DNA from: Cryptococcus deneoformans JEC21
Taxonomy: Eukaryota; Basidiomycota; Tremellomycetes; Tremellales; Cryptococcaceae
Reading direction: 5' to 3'
NCBI RefSeq assembly: GCF_000091045.1
Contig: NC_006679.1
Coordinates: 781,781-791,780, forward strand
Length of the DNA: 10,000 bases
Shown: piece by piece, positions 1 to 8,290 of the stretch
How the letters are laid out: each line of letters begins with the position of its first letter
How positions within the stretch are numbered: the first letter of the stretch is position 1
Position numbers and translations under genes: made by a program
The notes under the pieces: model-generated
Told to the model about the DNA's origin: nothing
The model's database searches: none
Seen by the model: the letters and a program-made list of their open reading frames with translations, nothing else

Positions 1-1069
1 ACGCGCTCGTTGGATCATCTCTGAAGGCTCCTCTCCCCGCTCATCATAATCGGTACTTGTTTTCGACGTGTAAATTTCAGTTTTTGGAGATGGGAGCCCG
101 TTGGTAACTTCCTCAATTTTTTCGTCGTCAACGCCATCTTCCTTCTTGGCTGTTTTATCCTTCCTGAACACTCCTTTGATAGCCCGAAGCCGTTTTCCCC
201 AACGTTCTTTTACTGGAGGTGGACGAGGTTTGATAAGGTTCTCTTGTCGAAAGTCCCAAGCGCACATCTAGTTTCCGCGTTAGCTTTGGGAGATTGCCTG
301 CTGAAGAGATATAGCTCGCCTTGTGAAGTCCCATCGGGAACAGACATACGTTCATGGCGAGAATAAAAACGCTATATTGTCAGCTTCAGCTGATAGCATC
401 AAACTTACGCAATATATGCAATACCTAGCTCGACATCGGTGTCGGGATCGAATGGCGCACTTTTCGCAAGCGTTTGTACGACTGCTGTAGGTAAATTACC
501 TGTTCTGCTTGTCAGAGAAAAACTGAGGGCGCATAATCCGGATTGCTTACCCCAGTTGGAGATTGTTCCCATCTATCGCCAACCAGATATCAATATTTTT
601 CTCAGGTATTGGAGTTCCAGACTTACAACAAGAATGCCATAGCGGAAATCTGGCGGGACGAAGAAAAACTCGCGAACGAACCAAGCACAGATGAAACCCA
701 AGATCATATACAAAATCGCAATGAGAATTAAAGATCCAAAGGCCTTGATATTTTCAGACGTAAAGGCTGATATCATCGAGCCGAAGACAAGTGCAGGGAG
801 ACCGACGTTCTTTTATGCCAATTGAAAGGTTAGTCACACGACCTTATTGTTTTCGCATATCCACTCACTAGACTCAAGATGCTGACACCCTTTGCATTGG
901 CAGGGGCAAATATACCCTTCTTGGTCAACACGAAGCCGATCGTTATACATATCATCATCTTGATTGTTGGCGCGAACGCTGTAATTCATTACGAATGCGC
1001 GTCAGCAAGATAAGATTACAAAAATGCTCTCTCACCCTTGTAAATAATTGCACCAGTAGCAGAGGTCAT
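1..1069 (-). CDS. Auxin-efflux-carrier family (PIN-like / ECM3-type) membrane transporter, 5' part
   Basis: Partial gene; the 3' end lies beyond base 1. Inferred exons (minus strand): 1069-1036, 978-869, 809-627, 572-551, 499-409, 371-320, 267-1. Introns are 37-59 nt with CTGAC/CTAAC branch points. The product starts MTSATGAIIYKAFAPTIKMM. It then shows a transmembrane stretch (CITIGFVL), the segment NVGLPALVFGSMISAFTSEN, another membrane segment (LILIAILYMILGFICAW) and VPPDFRYGILV. Next come ISNWGNLPTAVVQTLAKSAP and FDPDTDVELGIAYIA. The NWGNLPTAVVQTL motif and the VPPDFRYG lead-in are hallmarks of fungal membrane transport proteins of the PF03547 type, in ER or plasma membrane. The last part (from MCAWDFRQENLIKP) is a charged Lys/Glu-rich cytosolic loop; the C-terminal membrane bundle would lie off the window. 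Substrate is unknown for fungal members. The start fits the family N-terminus; a TAG at 1074-1076 just upstream could end a 5'UTR intron. Confidence 0.88.
268..319 (-). other. Probable GC-AG intron in the transporter gene
   Basis: In the reading direction the upstream exon ends ...FPMGLHK (AAG), the intron starts GCGAGC and ends CTAG, and the next exon opens with ATG TGC GCT TGG in frame. A CTAAC branch point sits close before the acceptor. A competing GT donor (GTATGT, from base 349) also joins in frame but would delete VCLFPMGLHK, a segment that resembles the LFP.G motif of the family. The GC donor is therefore preferred, by inference. Confidence 0.55.
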
Positions 1070-1180
1070 GATGATCTAGGCAACGGGACAGCTGTGGTTG
1101 TAGAATGTTCAAGAGGTCATGCGCCTAGGGCTAGCATTCAGCTTTAACTCTTTCCCAGGTCGGGGGTGGGCCGATGAATG

Positions 1181-1198
1181 ATATATATATATATATAT
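1181..1198. repeat. (AT)9 dinucleotide microsatellite
   Basis: Eighteen bases of perfect AT repeat about 110 bases upstream of the transporter start codon. It is a likely length-variable site and lies in the presumed promoter or 5'UTR. Confidence 0.9.
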
Positions 1199-1391
1199 CT
1201 TTCCCCCTCCTTTTGCAGGCTTCTCTCTATTCCGATAATTGTTCTGGCGAATAAATGTTGCGTTCGACAATGTGATGGCGGTGTTAGAAAGGCAGAGCAA
1301 AGCAATGCAGACTTGGTCAGCTGTGTCGGTATCAAGGGCAATGTTGTACAGACGAAAAAATGCAGTTATGACATCTGTGGAAGCGTTGCTT

Positions 1392-1421
1392 TCGATCCAC
1401 CTTATTTTTCAAGTGGATCGA
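1392..1421. repeat. Perfect 9-bp inverted repeat, 12-nt loop
   Basis: TCGATCCAC at 1392-1400 is followed by its exact reverse complement GTGGATCGA at 1413-1421. The loop is AT-rich (CTTATTTTTCAA). It lies in a non-coding stretch. It could be a hairpin, a protein-binding palindrome or chance. Confidence 0.7.
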
Positions 1422-1962
1422 TACACAATGATAATAATTGGGAGTCGGCCATCTCCAATATCTGCATCTCCAATTGCTTTTGAGCGAAGGCCAGGCACAA
1501 TGACTCGGAAGATCCGCCCAACGAACAACCACTGCCTGCCGCGCATATCCGACCAAGTTCCCGAGTACGCGACTTCGGTAATCGCCTCCTTCTATAAGAT
1601 TCCAAAATAGCCCAGCGCAAACTTCATTCCCACATATATTCCACATTTCTTGGTGGGGATTTGAATTATAATTTGAAAACATTTGATTATAAATATTTAC
1701 GCCTCTTAAATACATGCTGATGATCCACGCAGCTGCTGCTGCTGTGTTCGATCAAGCGTTACGTATATGAGGTATCATTATATAAAACGTTCAAGATATC
1801 CAACCGCATATGACATGTAACATTCCTGCCAATATTAATGCATATGGGAAGCAAAAGTCATATCCAAGACATCTGTTCGTAAAATCCATTAAGTGAGTGC
1901 TGATAAGAGACCATATGATATTGTTGTATAAGATGGAAGATTTCCTCGCACTCAAGGCTTCC

Positions 1963-3760
1963 TCAAAGCGTAATCTCTTCATCCCCCCCTCCGTCAAACT
2001 CCCAATCTTCCTCTTCGCCCAGATACTCCAGCGCCAAACATCCAGGTGAACAGCCCATCCATCTCACTGGAAGCCGATGACCGGCAACATTTGTCCACTG
2101 AATTCTCTCTTCAGCGGGGTGCACAAACAAATGACGACGAGGAGCTAAAGTTGAGCTACCATCAACTTCTAAATGACGAGATGATGGGCAAGCAAGGTAA
2201 TAAGGATTGGTCGAAGCATCGTCAGACGGTGATGCCCGATGCGATCGAGGGAAGGGGTCGACCGTCTCAGGCGATTGAGAAGGATTATGCCTCTTTGAGT
2301 ACAAATGGTGATTACTACAGCTGCGCAAGAGTTGCAACACCCGCTCTAAATCAGCCTCGTCGATGTTGGGAATGAGCTCGTGCATTGCACTCGCGTCAAG
2401 AAGAGGGTGAGGTATGCCTCTACGAGGAGGGTCCCAGTAGTATTTATCCAGTAATGGCGGGAGATCGTTCGGTTTTTGAGGGGAAATGAGGACAGATAGA
2501 CAGAGATCTTTTAAGCTGCGGACAGGAGAGTCAAAATGGCGCACAAGGGGACCCCATGACTCGTCTGCTTCTTGCTTAAGGAAAGGATTAGGGTCCGCCG
2601 TGAAGAGACCCAACGAGAGATCTAGGATAGTCCAGGGGAGGTCGGTCTATACATATTATAAGCTCGATTGCAACAGGGAGATAGGAAACTTACAATGGAA
2701 TTGTTCCCAATATTCAGCTCTTTTAGGTTGTGTAAAGCCCCGATGGCAGCTGGTATTGACTTCAGATTATTACCTCGCAGCGATAGAACAGTGATGTTGG
2801 AGACTTCGAATAAGGCCGAAGGTAAACTGTCCCAAGACGTCAGCCGAGCCCACATACGGTACGTAAGTAATCCTTACCATGTCAGTCTATTGTTGCCCAG
2901 AAAGACTTGCGCATTCATGATCGTGTTTAGCCGAGCAAATGAACTTTTTGTGCGACCCATAGAAACCCTTCTCGATACTACCATTTTTCCCGTCGCAGAT
3001 CCCATCACTGGACTCGCCATCAAAGCACCATCCCTTGCTGCCGTGGTAGATACTTCAGATACATTCTCGTCATGCTCAGCAGCCTCAGGTGTGGCCGGTA
3101 TGACACGAGCTCGCGTGAAAGTTGAAGCCCTAGGGCTTTGCAGATTGTTAAAAGCGAATGAGGAGGCAGGCGCGGAGATTGCTCGTGACATCGAAGAAGC
3201 GTTGGTGGGAGTACTAACGGGCCTGATAAGGTCTTCGTCTTGTCTTACAACAGATCGAAGAGGTGAAGGATACTGGTAAGATTGCCGAGGAGACGGTGAG
3301 AATGTGCTGGGCAAAGTTACCAGGTCGCGAAGATCTGCAATTTTGGTAGAGAGTGTCGTGAGACCAAGTCCACTGTCATGTTAGCTTCTGTCACTGTAGA
3401 AGATACTCACGTAATTTCCAAGTTCCCAGAGGCATCGTCTAGACATTTGTCTACCTTTTGTTGCATCCACTCATCTGTTCCCACAGTTGCAGATTTGTTC
3501 GCAAGAGAAAGATCGTTAAAATTATCCTGAATCGATGCTGTACTTGGATGGCGAGAGTGGGTGTAAGGAGGGGTTGGGAAGACCTTCGGTATGAATTCCT
3601 CACGGCGCCGTGGTCTGGGAAGTTTGGCTGTGGCGGCTGAGGGAGCATTGAGATCGATAGGACGGAGCGTAGCTGCGAATTGAAGGGGCTGCGAAGGAAG
3701 AGAGTCAACCATAGGCATGGGCTTGGACGAAGCCGAGAAGAGGTCCACAATCGGGGGCAT
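1963..3760 (-). CDS. Leucine-rich-repeat protein with Ser-rich insert and Cys-containing C-terminal domain
   Basis: Inferred exons: 3760-3411, 3372-2878, 2826-2694 and 2646-1963 (TGA at 1965-1963), giving about 553 residues. Introns are 38, 51 and 47 nt; the first has a CTAAC branch point. Residues 1-100 are low-complexity, Pro/Ser-rich. A first LRR follows at about 113-137 (LEITGLGLTTLSTKIADLRD), then a Ser/Pro/Arg-rich, probably disordered insert of about 130 residues. A run of LRRs follows at about 272-337, with FLGNNRLTCLPSALF, LSLRGNNLKSIPAAIGALHN and LNIGNNSITDLPWTILDL. The C-terminal 220 residues are conserved-looking, with a Cys/His cluster (CPSSRH, later CSPGC) around PAEERIQWTNVAGHRLPVRW. 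The start is the first ATG of the open frame, with A at -3. The role is not known to me; LRRs suggest a protein-binding scaffold. The Cys/His pairs might bind zinc (inference). Confidence 0.85.
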
Positions 3761-4182
3761 ATTGCTCGTTATCTGCCAGCCTGTGGGGGTAGCAGCTTGG
3801 AGACACCAGAGAAGAGTATAAACAGTTGTTACTGAACGCTGAATCGCTAAGTCGCCCGTCGCGTCCGTCAAAAGATAGCAGATGGCGCAGATCCAAGAAC
3901 GCGTCGCCAAAAGTCAGGAGCCAGGTACATCAGGTTATTATGCGCCGGCCGATCTGTTCACCCTTTCAGCAGCAACCTTTCTTTCTACTGCGTACAACGC
4001 ATATGTGGCTGTACAAGTACATGGGAGTCTGACGTAGGTTTGAACGAAAAGTATGTAACAAAAAAGTAGACTTCTCTTCGTTTTCACACAGTCATGCATT
4101 CTTTTTTTATCAAACATTTGCCAATTCAGTCCCAATAGAAACTATTAAGATCCTTCAAGAACTTTCTCAACGTCATCCACGT
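3761..4182. other. Intergenic spacer (LRR promoter, SR-gene 3' region)
   Basis: The spacer holds the presumed promoter and 5'UTR of the LRR gene and the 3' end of the upstream SR gene, both on the minus strand. The LRR reading frame stays open back to about base 3910 but has no ATG before 3760. It is therefore treated as untranslated, although an upstream coding exon cannot be excluded. No RNA gene or repeat was seen. Confidence 0.5.
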
Positions 4183-4265
4183 TTAAGGCCCAACGGGAGG
4201 GGGGACACTGACAGGACACGATGGAACCCATCAGCAAGGTATGTTTTTGTTTACTCTAAATGAAC

Positions 4266-5637
4266 TTACTCGTCCCGCCTCCTGTCGTCATCCCTTGTGG
4301 GATAATCCCTGCGAGGCGAGCGATCTCGAGGAGGGTAACGGTCTTCCCGACGGTCGTAATCACGAGGAGCTCGACGATCCTCATAATAATCCCTGTCCCT
4401 AGGAGCACGACGGTCATCATAGTCTCGAGGGCCTCGGCGGTCGTCGTAACGACGAGGAGGACGGTCATGGTAATCTCTGGGAGGAGGTCGATCATAATAG
4501 TCCCGAGGAGCACGACGGTCATCGTAGTCACGAGGGGGAGGTCGACGGTCGAACTCCCGGTCAAATTCGGGATCAGCAGGGGCCTAGTGGGTTAGTACGG
4601 GATCATGACATAGTATGACATACAATTTCAAGCGTAACAGGGGCGCCGTTGATGTCAACGCCGGCGAGTCTCCTAATAGCTTCTTGAGCCTCCTCCATGT
4701 TGCGGTACTCAATTACACTAAAAAAATCAGCATTACGCCCATAAAAAGAACGAATTACTCACCCATGACCAGGGTTCCTCTTGTCGACGTCTGCGTAGAT
4801 GATAGTGTTTCCACCCAAACGGCCATAGTCTTTGAGATCCTGAAACCACAATAGTCAGGATTTGCCAAGTCGAGTAATGATAGTCAATCGCCCCAAGAGA
4901 ATGAGATAAAGCCAACTTGATCCCCAATGAGATATCAGGCTTTATGTGCAGCCATACATCCGGCGGACAGGCCAATCCTGGCTAAAGGCCTCAGATCCAT
5001 TTGCAGCCAAAGGAGAACGAAGAAAGGGGCGACATCATGCTATTGTGAGAGTGACCGCACCTGCCAGCTTGTTTCACTTGAGAATCCTGAGACATTGATT
5101 CGCACGCCGCGACGAGAAGGTCGAGGACGACTGAGAGACGTAATAGTCAGTAGGTGATACAGACGCGCTTGCGATTATCAACGTACGGCTGCTCGTAAGG
5201 GTCTCGCCTGCGGCTCTCTCGTGTAGGCTCGACTACAATGCTTAAAATTTGTCAGCCCCATACGTCCCAAAGTACGCGTACCTTTCACCCAAAAGAGGTT
5301 TGCCGTTAAACTCATGGACAGCATCTTCAGCGTCCTATAGCATACGATCAGCAAGATTGGATGAGTACCACCTAACATCTAGACGTGCCCTAGGAGAATC
5401 AAATTCGACGAATCCGAAAGTACCCATCAATCGGACATCCTGGATGCGGAAGCCTTTGAAATGCTAAGACGGATGCAATGGTAAGTACTGCACCGCCCTG
5501 CTTAGTCTTGTTCAAACATACCTCCTCGACGTCGGCCTTTTGGAGCCCTAAAACATCCATCAGCATAAGGAACTAAATCAGGTTGATGAAAAGGGCCCAC
5601 CTGGGGGAAGCCGGCCAAGATAGACTTTGGATGTCAT
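4266..5637 (-). CDS. SR-family splicing factor, SRSF1-like (two RRMs, RD-rich tail)
   Basis: Inferred exons: 5637-5601, 5547-5522, 5463-5377, 5334-5282, 5240-5187, 5130-5061, 4839-4763, 4717-4624 and 4583-4266, giving 271 residues. RRM1 (about 3-73) has RNP2 KVYLGRL and RNP1 TFGFVEF. A basic linker (TRESRRRDPYEQPRPRPSRR) leads to a pseudo-RRM (about 90-165) with RINVSGF and the heptapeptide SWQDLKD (107-113), the signature of the second RRM of SRSF1-type proteins. The last exon encodes a 105-residue tail of tandem DRR.PRDYD units with one serine. Known role of the family: nuclear binding of exonic enhancers, splice-site choice and mRNA export. All introns are 40-58 nt except one of 221 nt. 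The stop overlaps a perfect GTAAGT donor; splicing to 4207 would replace the last codon and add DVPPPVGP, ending at 4183. The donor at 5376 (GTTAGG) is weak but the only in-phase one found. Confidence 0.92.
4269..4583 (-). repeat. Degenerate tandem repeat encoding the RD/RY tail
   Basis: The last SR-protein exon consists of about eight imperfect units encoding variants of DRRAPRDYD, such as DRRPPPRDYD, DRPPPRDYH, DRRGPRDYD and DRRAPRDYDR. The repetition is visible at DNA level as recurring GACCGTCGTGCTCCT-like stretches. It also creates long spurious open frames on both strands. Confidence 0.8.
4840..5060 (-). other. Unusually long (221-nt) intron splitting the SWQDLKD signature
   Basis: It begins GTGCGG and ends GTTTCAG, with a CTGAC branch point near the acceptor. 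It separates SWQ from DLKD. It is four to five times longer than the other introns of this gene. Inside, an acceptor-like CCTTTAG (to 4982) and a donor-like GTATGG (from 4957) could bound a 24-nt cassette at 4981-4958. SR genes often self-regulate through alternative splicing; that use here is speculative. Confidence 0.8.
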
Positions 5638-6016
5638 GGCAGTATAAGGCTATAGACACTTGAAAGTCAAAGGTAACATAGCATGACCCAAAACTAAGAC
5701 GACGAAGAAGAAGAGGGGAACGTGACCAAGCTCGCGGCTTACGCCGCCGGACTCCACGTGACTCCGGAGAAGAAGATGGAAGGAAAAGCAAAAGTGGTCA
5801 TACCCTCATTTATTGGCCGAAACGCTGTTGTTACGTCATTCCGTCATCTAATAATTTCGGCGGGCACTGTCCGCCGTCAAGGAGTCTTCGTCAGATCAAC
5901 AACAGTTCATTTATTATTTAATAAGTTAAGACCAATAACGAATAGATATTGCTTCTATTTATTTTGGCGTTAGGTAACTGCAACTTATAATCACCATCCC
6001 CGGACCATCACATCGT
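5638..6016. promoter_or_regulatory. Divergent promoter between SR gene and DHHC gene
   Basis: These 379 bases lie head-to-head between the start codons of the SR gene (minus) and the acyltransferase gene (plus). They contain an E-box CACGTG at 5755-5760, nested in a wider CCGGA...TCCGG inverted arrangement at 5747-5767. They also contain a CRE-like TTACGTCA at 5831-5838 and the palindrome CGGCGG-N7-CCGCCG at 5858-5876. The motif assignments rest on consensus matches only. Confidence 0.5.
5858..5876. promoter_or_regulatory. CGGCGG-N7-CCGCCG palindrome, Zn2Cys6-type site candidate
   Basis: A perfect 6-bp inverted repeat around GCACTGT, in the divergent promoter. Inverted CGG triplets with fixed spacing are the usual target layout of fungal Zn2Cys6 binuclear-cluster factors. 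No factor can be named. Confidence 0.4.
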
Positions 6017-7781
6017 ATGGTCCAGACTGCAACTGAGGGAGGACCTTTTCAATCCATTCCCATCTCAAATCATGCTGCGTCCTCGACCATGACAGAAAAT
6101 AAGCCCTCTAAATCGCCAGTGTCCAAGACTCGACTTTCATCGTGTTCTCGCTCTCGCAATGGACCTGAAACTCCAGATCCTCTGATACAGAGGAAAGCCG
6201 CTTTGGTGTGAGTTTCCTTAACTGTCAACGAAGTCTTTTCCTGAACGGTACTTAGCGTCGTCTTTGCTTTGTCAATCTGGTCCTTCTATGTCATCGTTGG
6301 AAGGATGTGTACTCCTATGATCCGCAATCGATCAGACTCTGGCTTAGGTCGGAGCGTCGGCGGTACGTAGAAGATTCTCCTCTTCAAATGCCGTCTGCTG
6401 ATGCTTTGCCCTTTTATTTTTTTTGTCAGCCGGCGCGCTGGTTGGATTTGTCATTTTATGGCTTCTTTTCTTGTGGAGTTATATTAAGGTGAGTTCTGAG
6501 TTTGTTGGAAATGGTGTATTGTACTCACACCTGTCTTTTTTTTCTCAAGATGATTGCCACCCCTCCTGGGTACGCTAGAGATGTGAGTATAACACTGCAC
6601 GCAGTAATATGTATATTCTATTCTTTGACTTATCAATCTTTTGCAGAAAGTCAGCAAGTCTTCGCCCCCTGACCCCGCGAACTATCCCCAACCTTACCCC
6701 ATTAACCCCAACGCCATCCATCCCCATCCCGATCAAGACCAAGGACCTGATCCTTCTACATGGGCACCTACTATGAACCTTGCAACCCAAACTGTTGGTG
6801 ATTGGCAACCCAACGCATCTCCGGCACCTTTCATGGGTCAAGCGCCACCTCCCGAGGTCAAAGACAAACCAAAGAAAGGCGTAAAAGACTGGCGTGAGGT
6901 ACAAAGACCTGTACCCCATGTTGAATACGTACCGAGATGGTGCCGTTTTTGCGAGATCGTGAAGCCAGACAGAACACATCACTGTCGCCATTGTGGCACT
7001 TGTGTGATGCAGTTTGATCGTGAGTTTCTAATGTTATGCCATGGGCTGACTGGTAGATCATTGCCTGTGGATCGGGCAATGTGTCGGATGGGCAAATCAT
7101 AAAGTGAGCTGAATGCACCCGGCGGCGCTGATAGTCCATTTAGTTCTTCATCATATTCAATTTATGGACTGCTCTCTACTGTTTCTACATTATGATTTTA
7201 CTTATAATCGCGGAAGCCAGATCAAATAGTATGGATGGGCAAATGATCGCGCTGATTATCGTGTAAGTTATCTCCCAAAAGCTGGCAGTGCAGGATAAGC
7301 TCTTAACATATTTCCTTCCGCAGAGCTGCTATATTTGGGCTGTTCGCTGTCACGATGCTATTCACCCACATTCAACTCATTTTAAGTGGTCGAACAACTG
7401 TGGAAAGCTTTGCAGCCCGCGATCAACGTGAGCGAGAGAACGCCATTCTTCAGACGGAGTACGGCTACTTTTGGCACAACTTGGAGAAACGCAAAGTGCG
7501 AAAAAAGTGGAAGGAAGAATGGGGTGGATCGCCAGTCGATGGAAGATGGAGATATGGTACAAGAATGGACAGATGGAAGCAAGAAATGGGCATCGCTCCT
7601 TTAGGGTGGATACGTGAGTTATTGTCAGGGATGAGTGGAAACCGTAAATGACTCTGTCGTCGTAGTCCCGATCGGTAGCCCACAAGGAAATGGTCTCTAC
7701 TTCAAATCCAATCCAAAATTTGGACCGTATGGGGAGTGGCTGAAAAAAGAAGATTGGCCTGCAGAATTGCTTTCTGTATAG
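6017..7781 (+). CDS. DHHC-type protein S-acyltransferase (palmitoyltransferase)
   Basis: Inferred exons: 6017-6207, 6256-6362, 6430-6488, 6550-6582, 6647-7019, 7057-7103, 7144-7262, 7324-7613 and 7666-7781 (TAG), giving 444 residues. Introns are 37-67 nt. Four membrane segments lie near 61-82, 101-119, 271-294 and 303-330. Between TM2 and TM3 are a Pro-rich loop and the Cys-rich domain C229-x2-C-x9-HC-x2-C-x2-C-x4-DHHC-x5-C (Cys257 is the catalytic cysteine, C263 the last). After TM4 comes the TTxE motif (TTVE, 334-337). This is the complete architecture of enzymes that load palmitate on Cys257 and pass it to cytosolic cysteines of target proteins at Golgi, vacuole or plasma membrane. Odd point: the residue after DHHC is Leu, where Pro is usual. 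The start is the first ATG of the frame; a second ATG at 6090 is possible. The subfamily (Pfa3, Pfa4 or Pfa5 type) is not decided. Confidence 0.93.
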
Positions 7782-7896
7782 CTGAGTGGATATTGTCAGG
7801 GGTCCAACTGGTTTGTATTATTATCACATGTATTTTTATGACACAACTCCTTGTCGTTTTTCTTTCCGCGCTTAGTACTTACCTCTAACCGTATGA

Positions 7897-7919
7897 TTTA
7901 CCGTACCAGGTTCGGTAAA
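7897..7919. repeat. Perfect 7-bp inverted repeat
   Basis: TTTACCG at 7897-7903 pairs with CGGTAAA at 7913-7919 around a 9-nt spacer, about 115 bases after the DHHC stop codon. It could be a 3'UTR hairpin or a binding palindrome. Confidence 0.6.
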
Positions 7920-8000
7920 GGGGCGAGCTGGAAAGGGTGGAAAGAAATGTCTTTCAAAGGACCCCCGTTAGTCATTGTTAGCTTCCATTATTGGGGTTTA

Positions 8001-8009
8001 ACAAAGGGA
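8001..8009 (+). promoter_or_regulatory. Pheromone-response-element match (ACAAAGGGA)
   Basis: The nine bases are identical to the pheromone response element bound by the HMG-box regulator Prf1 of the smut Ustilago maydis. It stands upstream of a karyogamy gene, where mating control would make sense. A shorter CAAAGG core lies 40 bases upstream. Assignment is by consensus and context. Confidence 0.4.
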
Positions 8010-8290
8010 TGAACATGGCCTGCTTACTTCTTTATATTAGTGAATGAGAACTCTCTCGCAGCTTTTATTCACTTTCATCTTACTTTCCTTTCATTTTGAA
8101 AGAGGAATGGAGATTGGGCATCCACCAACCATCTACTACATCCGTCAGGTTGTCATTGAGTGATGCCTTGACCTCGGTCCTAATTTTCTCATTTAATATA
8201 CGCGAACGCGCCTGATCTTTCATCCTTCTTTCATCTTCGTCCTTACTCTTCCCGATATTTCGAAACTTTGTAACTGGACATCTGCCAATA

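Larger units (their letters stand above)
1070..1962. other. Gene-less spacer, 893 bases
   Basis: This stretch lies between the start of the transporter gene and the stop of the LRR gene, both on the minus strand. It should hold the transporter promoter/5'UTR and the LRR 3'UTR. Open frames of up to 127 codons on both strands (for example 1332-1715 minus and 1239-1610 plus) show no recognisable motif, mutually overlap and lack supporting splice context, so no gene is called. The part from about 1640 to 1960 is AT-rich. It contains a dinucleotide tract and a perfect inverted repeat, listed separately. Confidence 0.6.
7782..8290. promoter_or_regulatory. KAR5: 3' region of DHHC gene and promoter of the KAR5-like gene
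   Basis: These 509 bases lie between two plus-strand genes. They contain a hairpin at 7897-7919, a CAAAGG core at 7955-7960 and an exact ACAAAGGGA at 8001-8009, 282 bases before the start codon. A minus-strand open frame (8080-8379) overlaps the first KAR5 exon and has no recognisable content, so it is not called. Confidence 0.5.

Noticed and set aside
1239..1715. Overlapping frames of 123 (plus) and 127 (minus) codons
   Set aside because: No recognisable motif, opposite strands over the same bases, and no splice context that extends them.
1725..1742. CTG/CAG triplet run
   Set aside because: Only a few units long and in AT-rich non-coding DNA; too short to call a repeat of interest.
2046..2794. 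Plus-strand frames of about 100 codons inside the LRR gene
   Set aside because: Antisense shadows of the minus-strand exon that encodes the conserved C-terminal domain.
2668..3279. 203-codon plus-strand frame
   Set aside because: Antisense to LRR repeats and the Ser-rich insert, whose minus-strand frame joins correctly over introns.
3761..3910. Upstream extension of the LRR reading frame
   Set aside because: The frame is open but has no ATG before 3760, and the content (several Cys and Trp) is unlike the following low-complexity N-terminus.
4256..4595. Two long open frames, one per strand, over the SR tail (Val/Thr-rich on minus, Val/Ile-rich on plus)
   Set aside because: They are by-products of the codon repeats that encode the DRR.PRDYD units in the true minus-strand frame.
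5722..5973. 83-codon plus-strand frame in the divergent promoter
   Set aside because: No motif, and it lies wholly in the space between two divergent start codons; a short uORF-like role cannot be shown.
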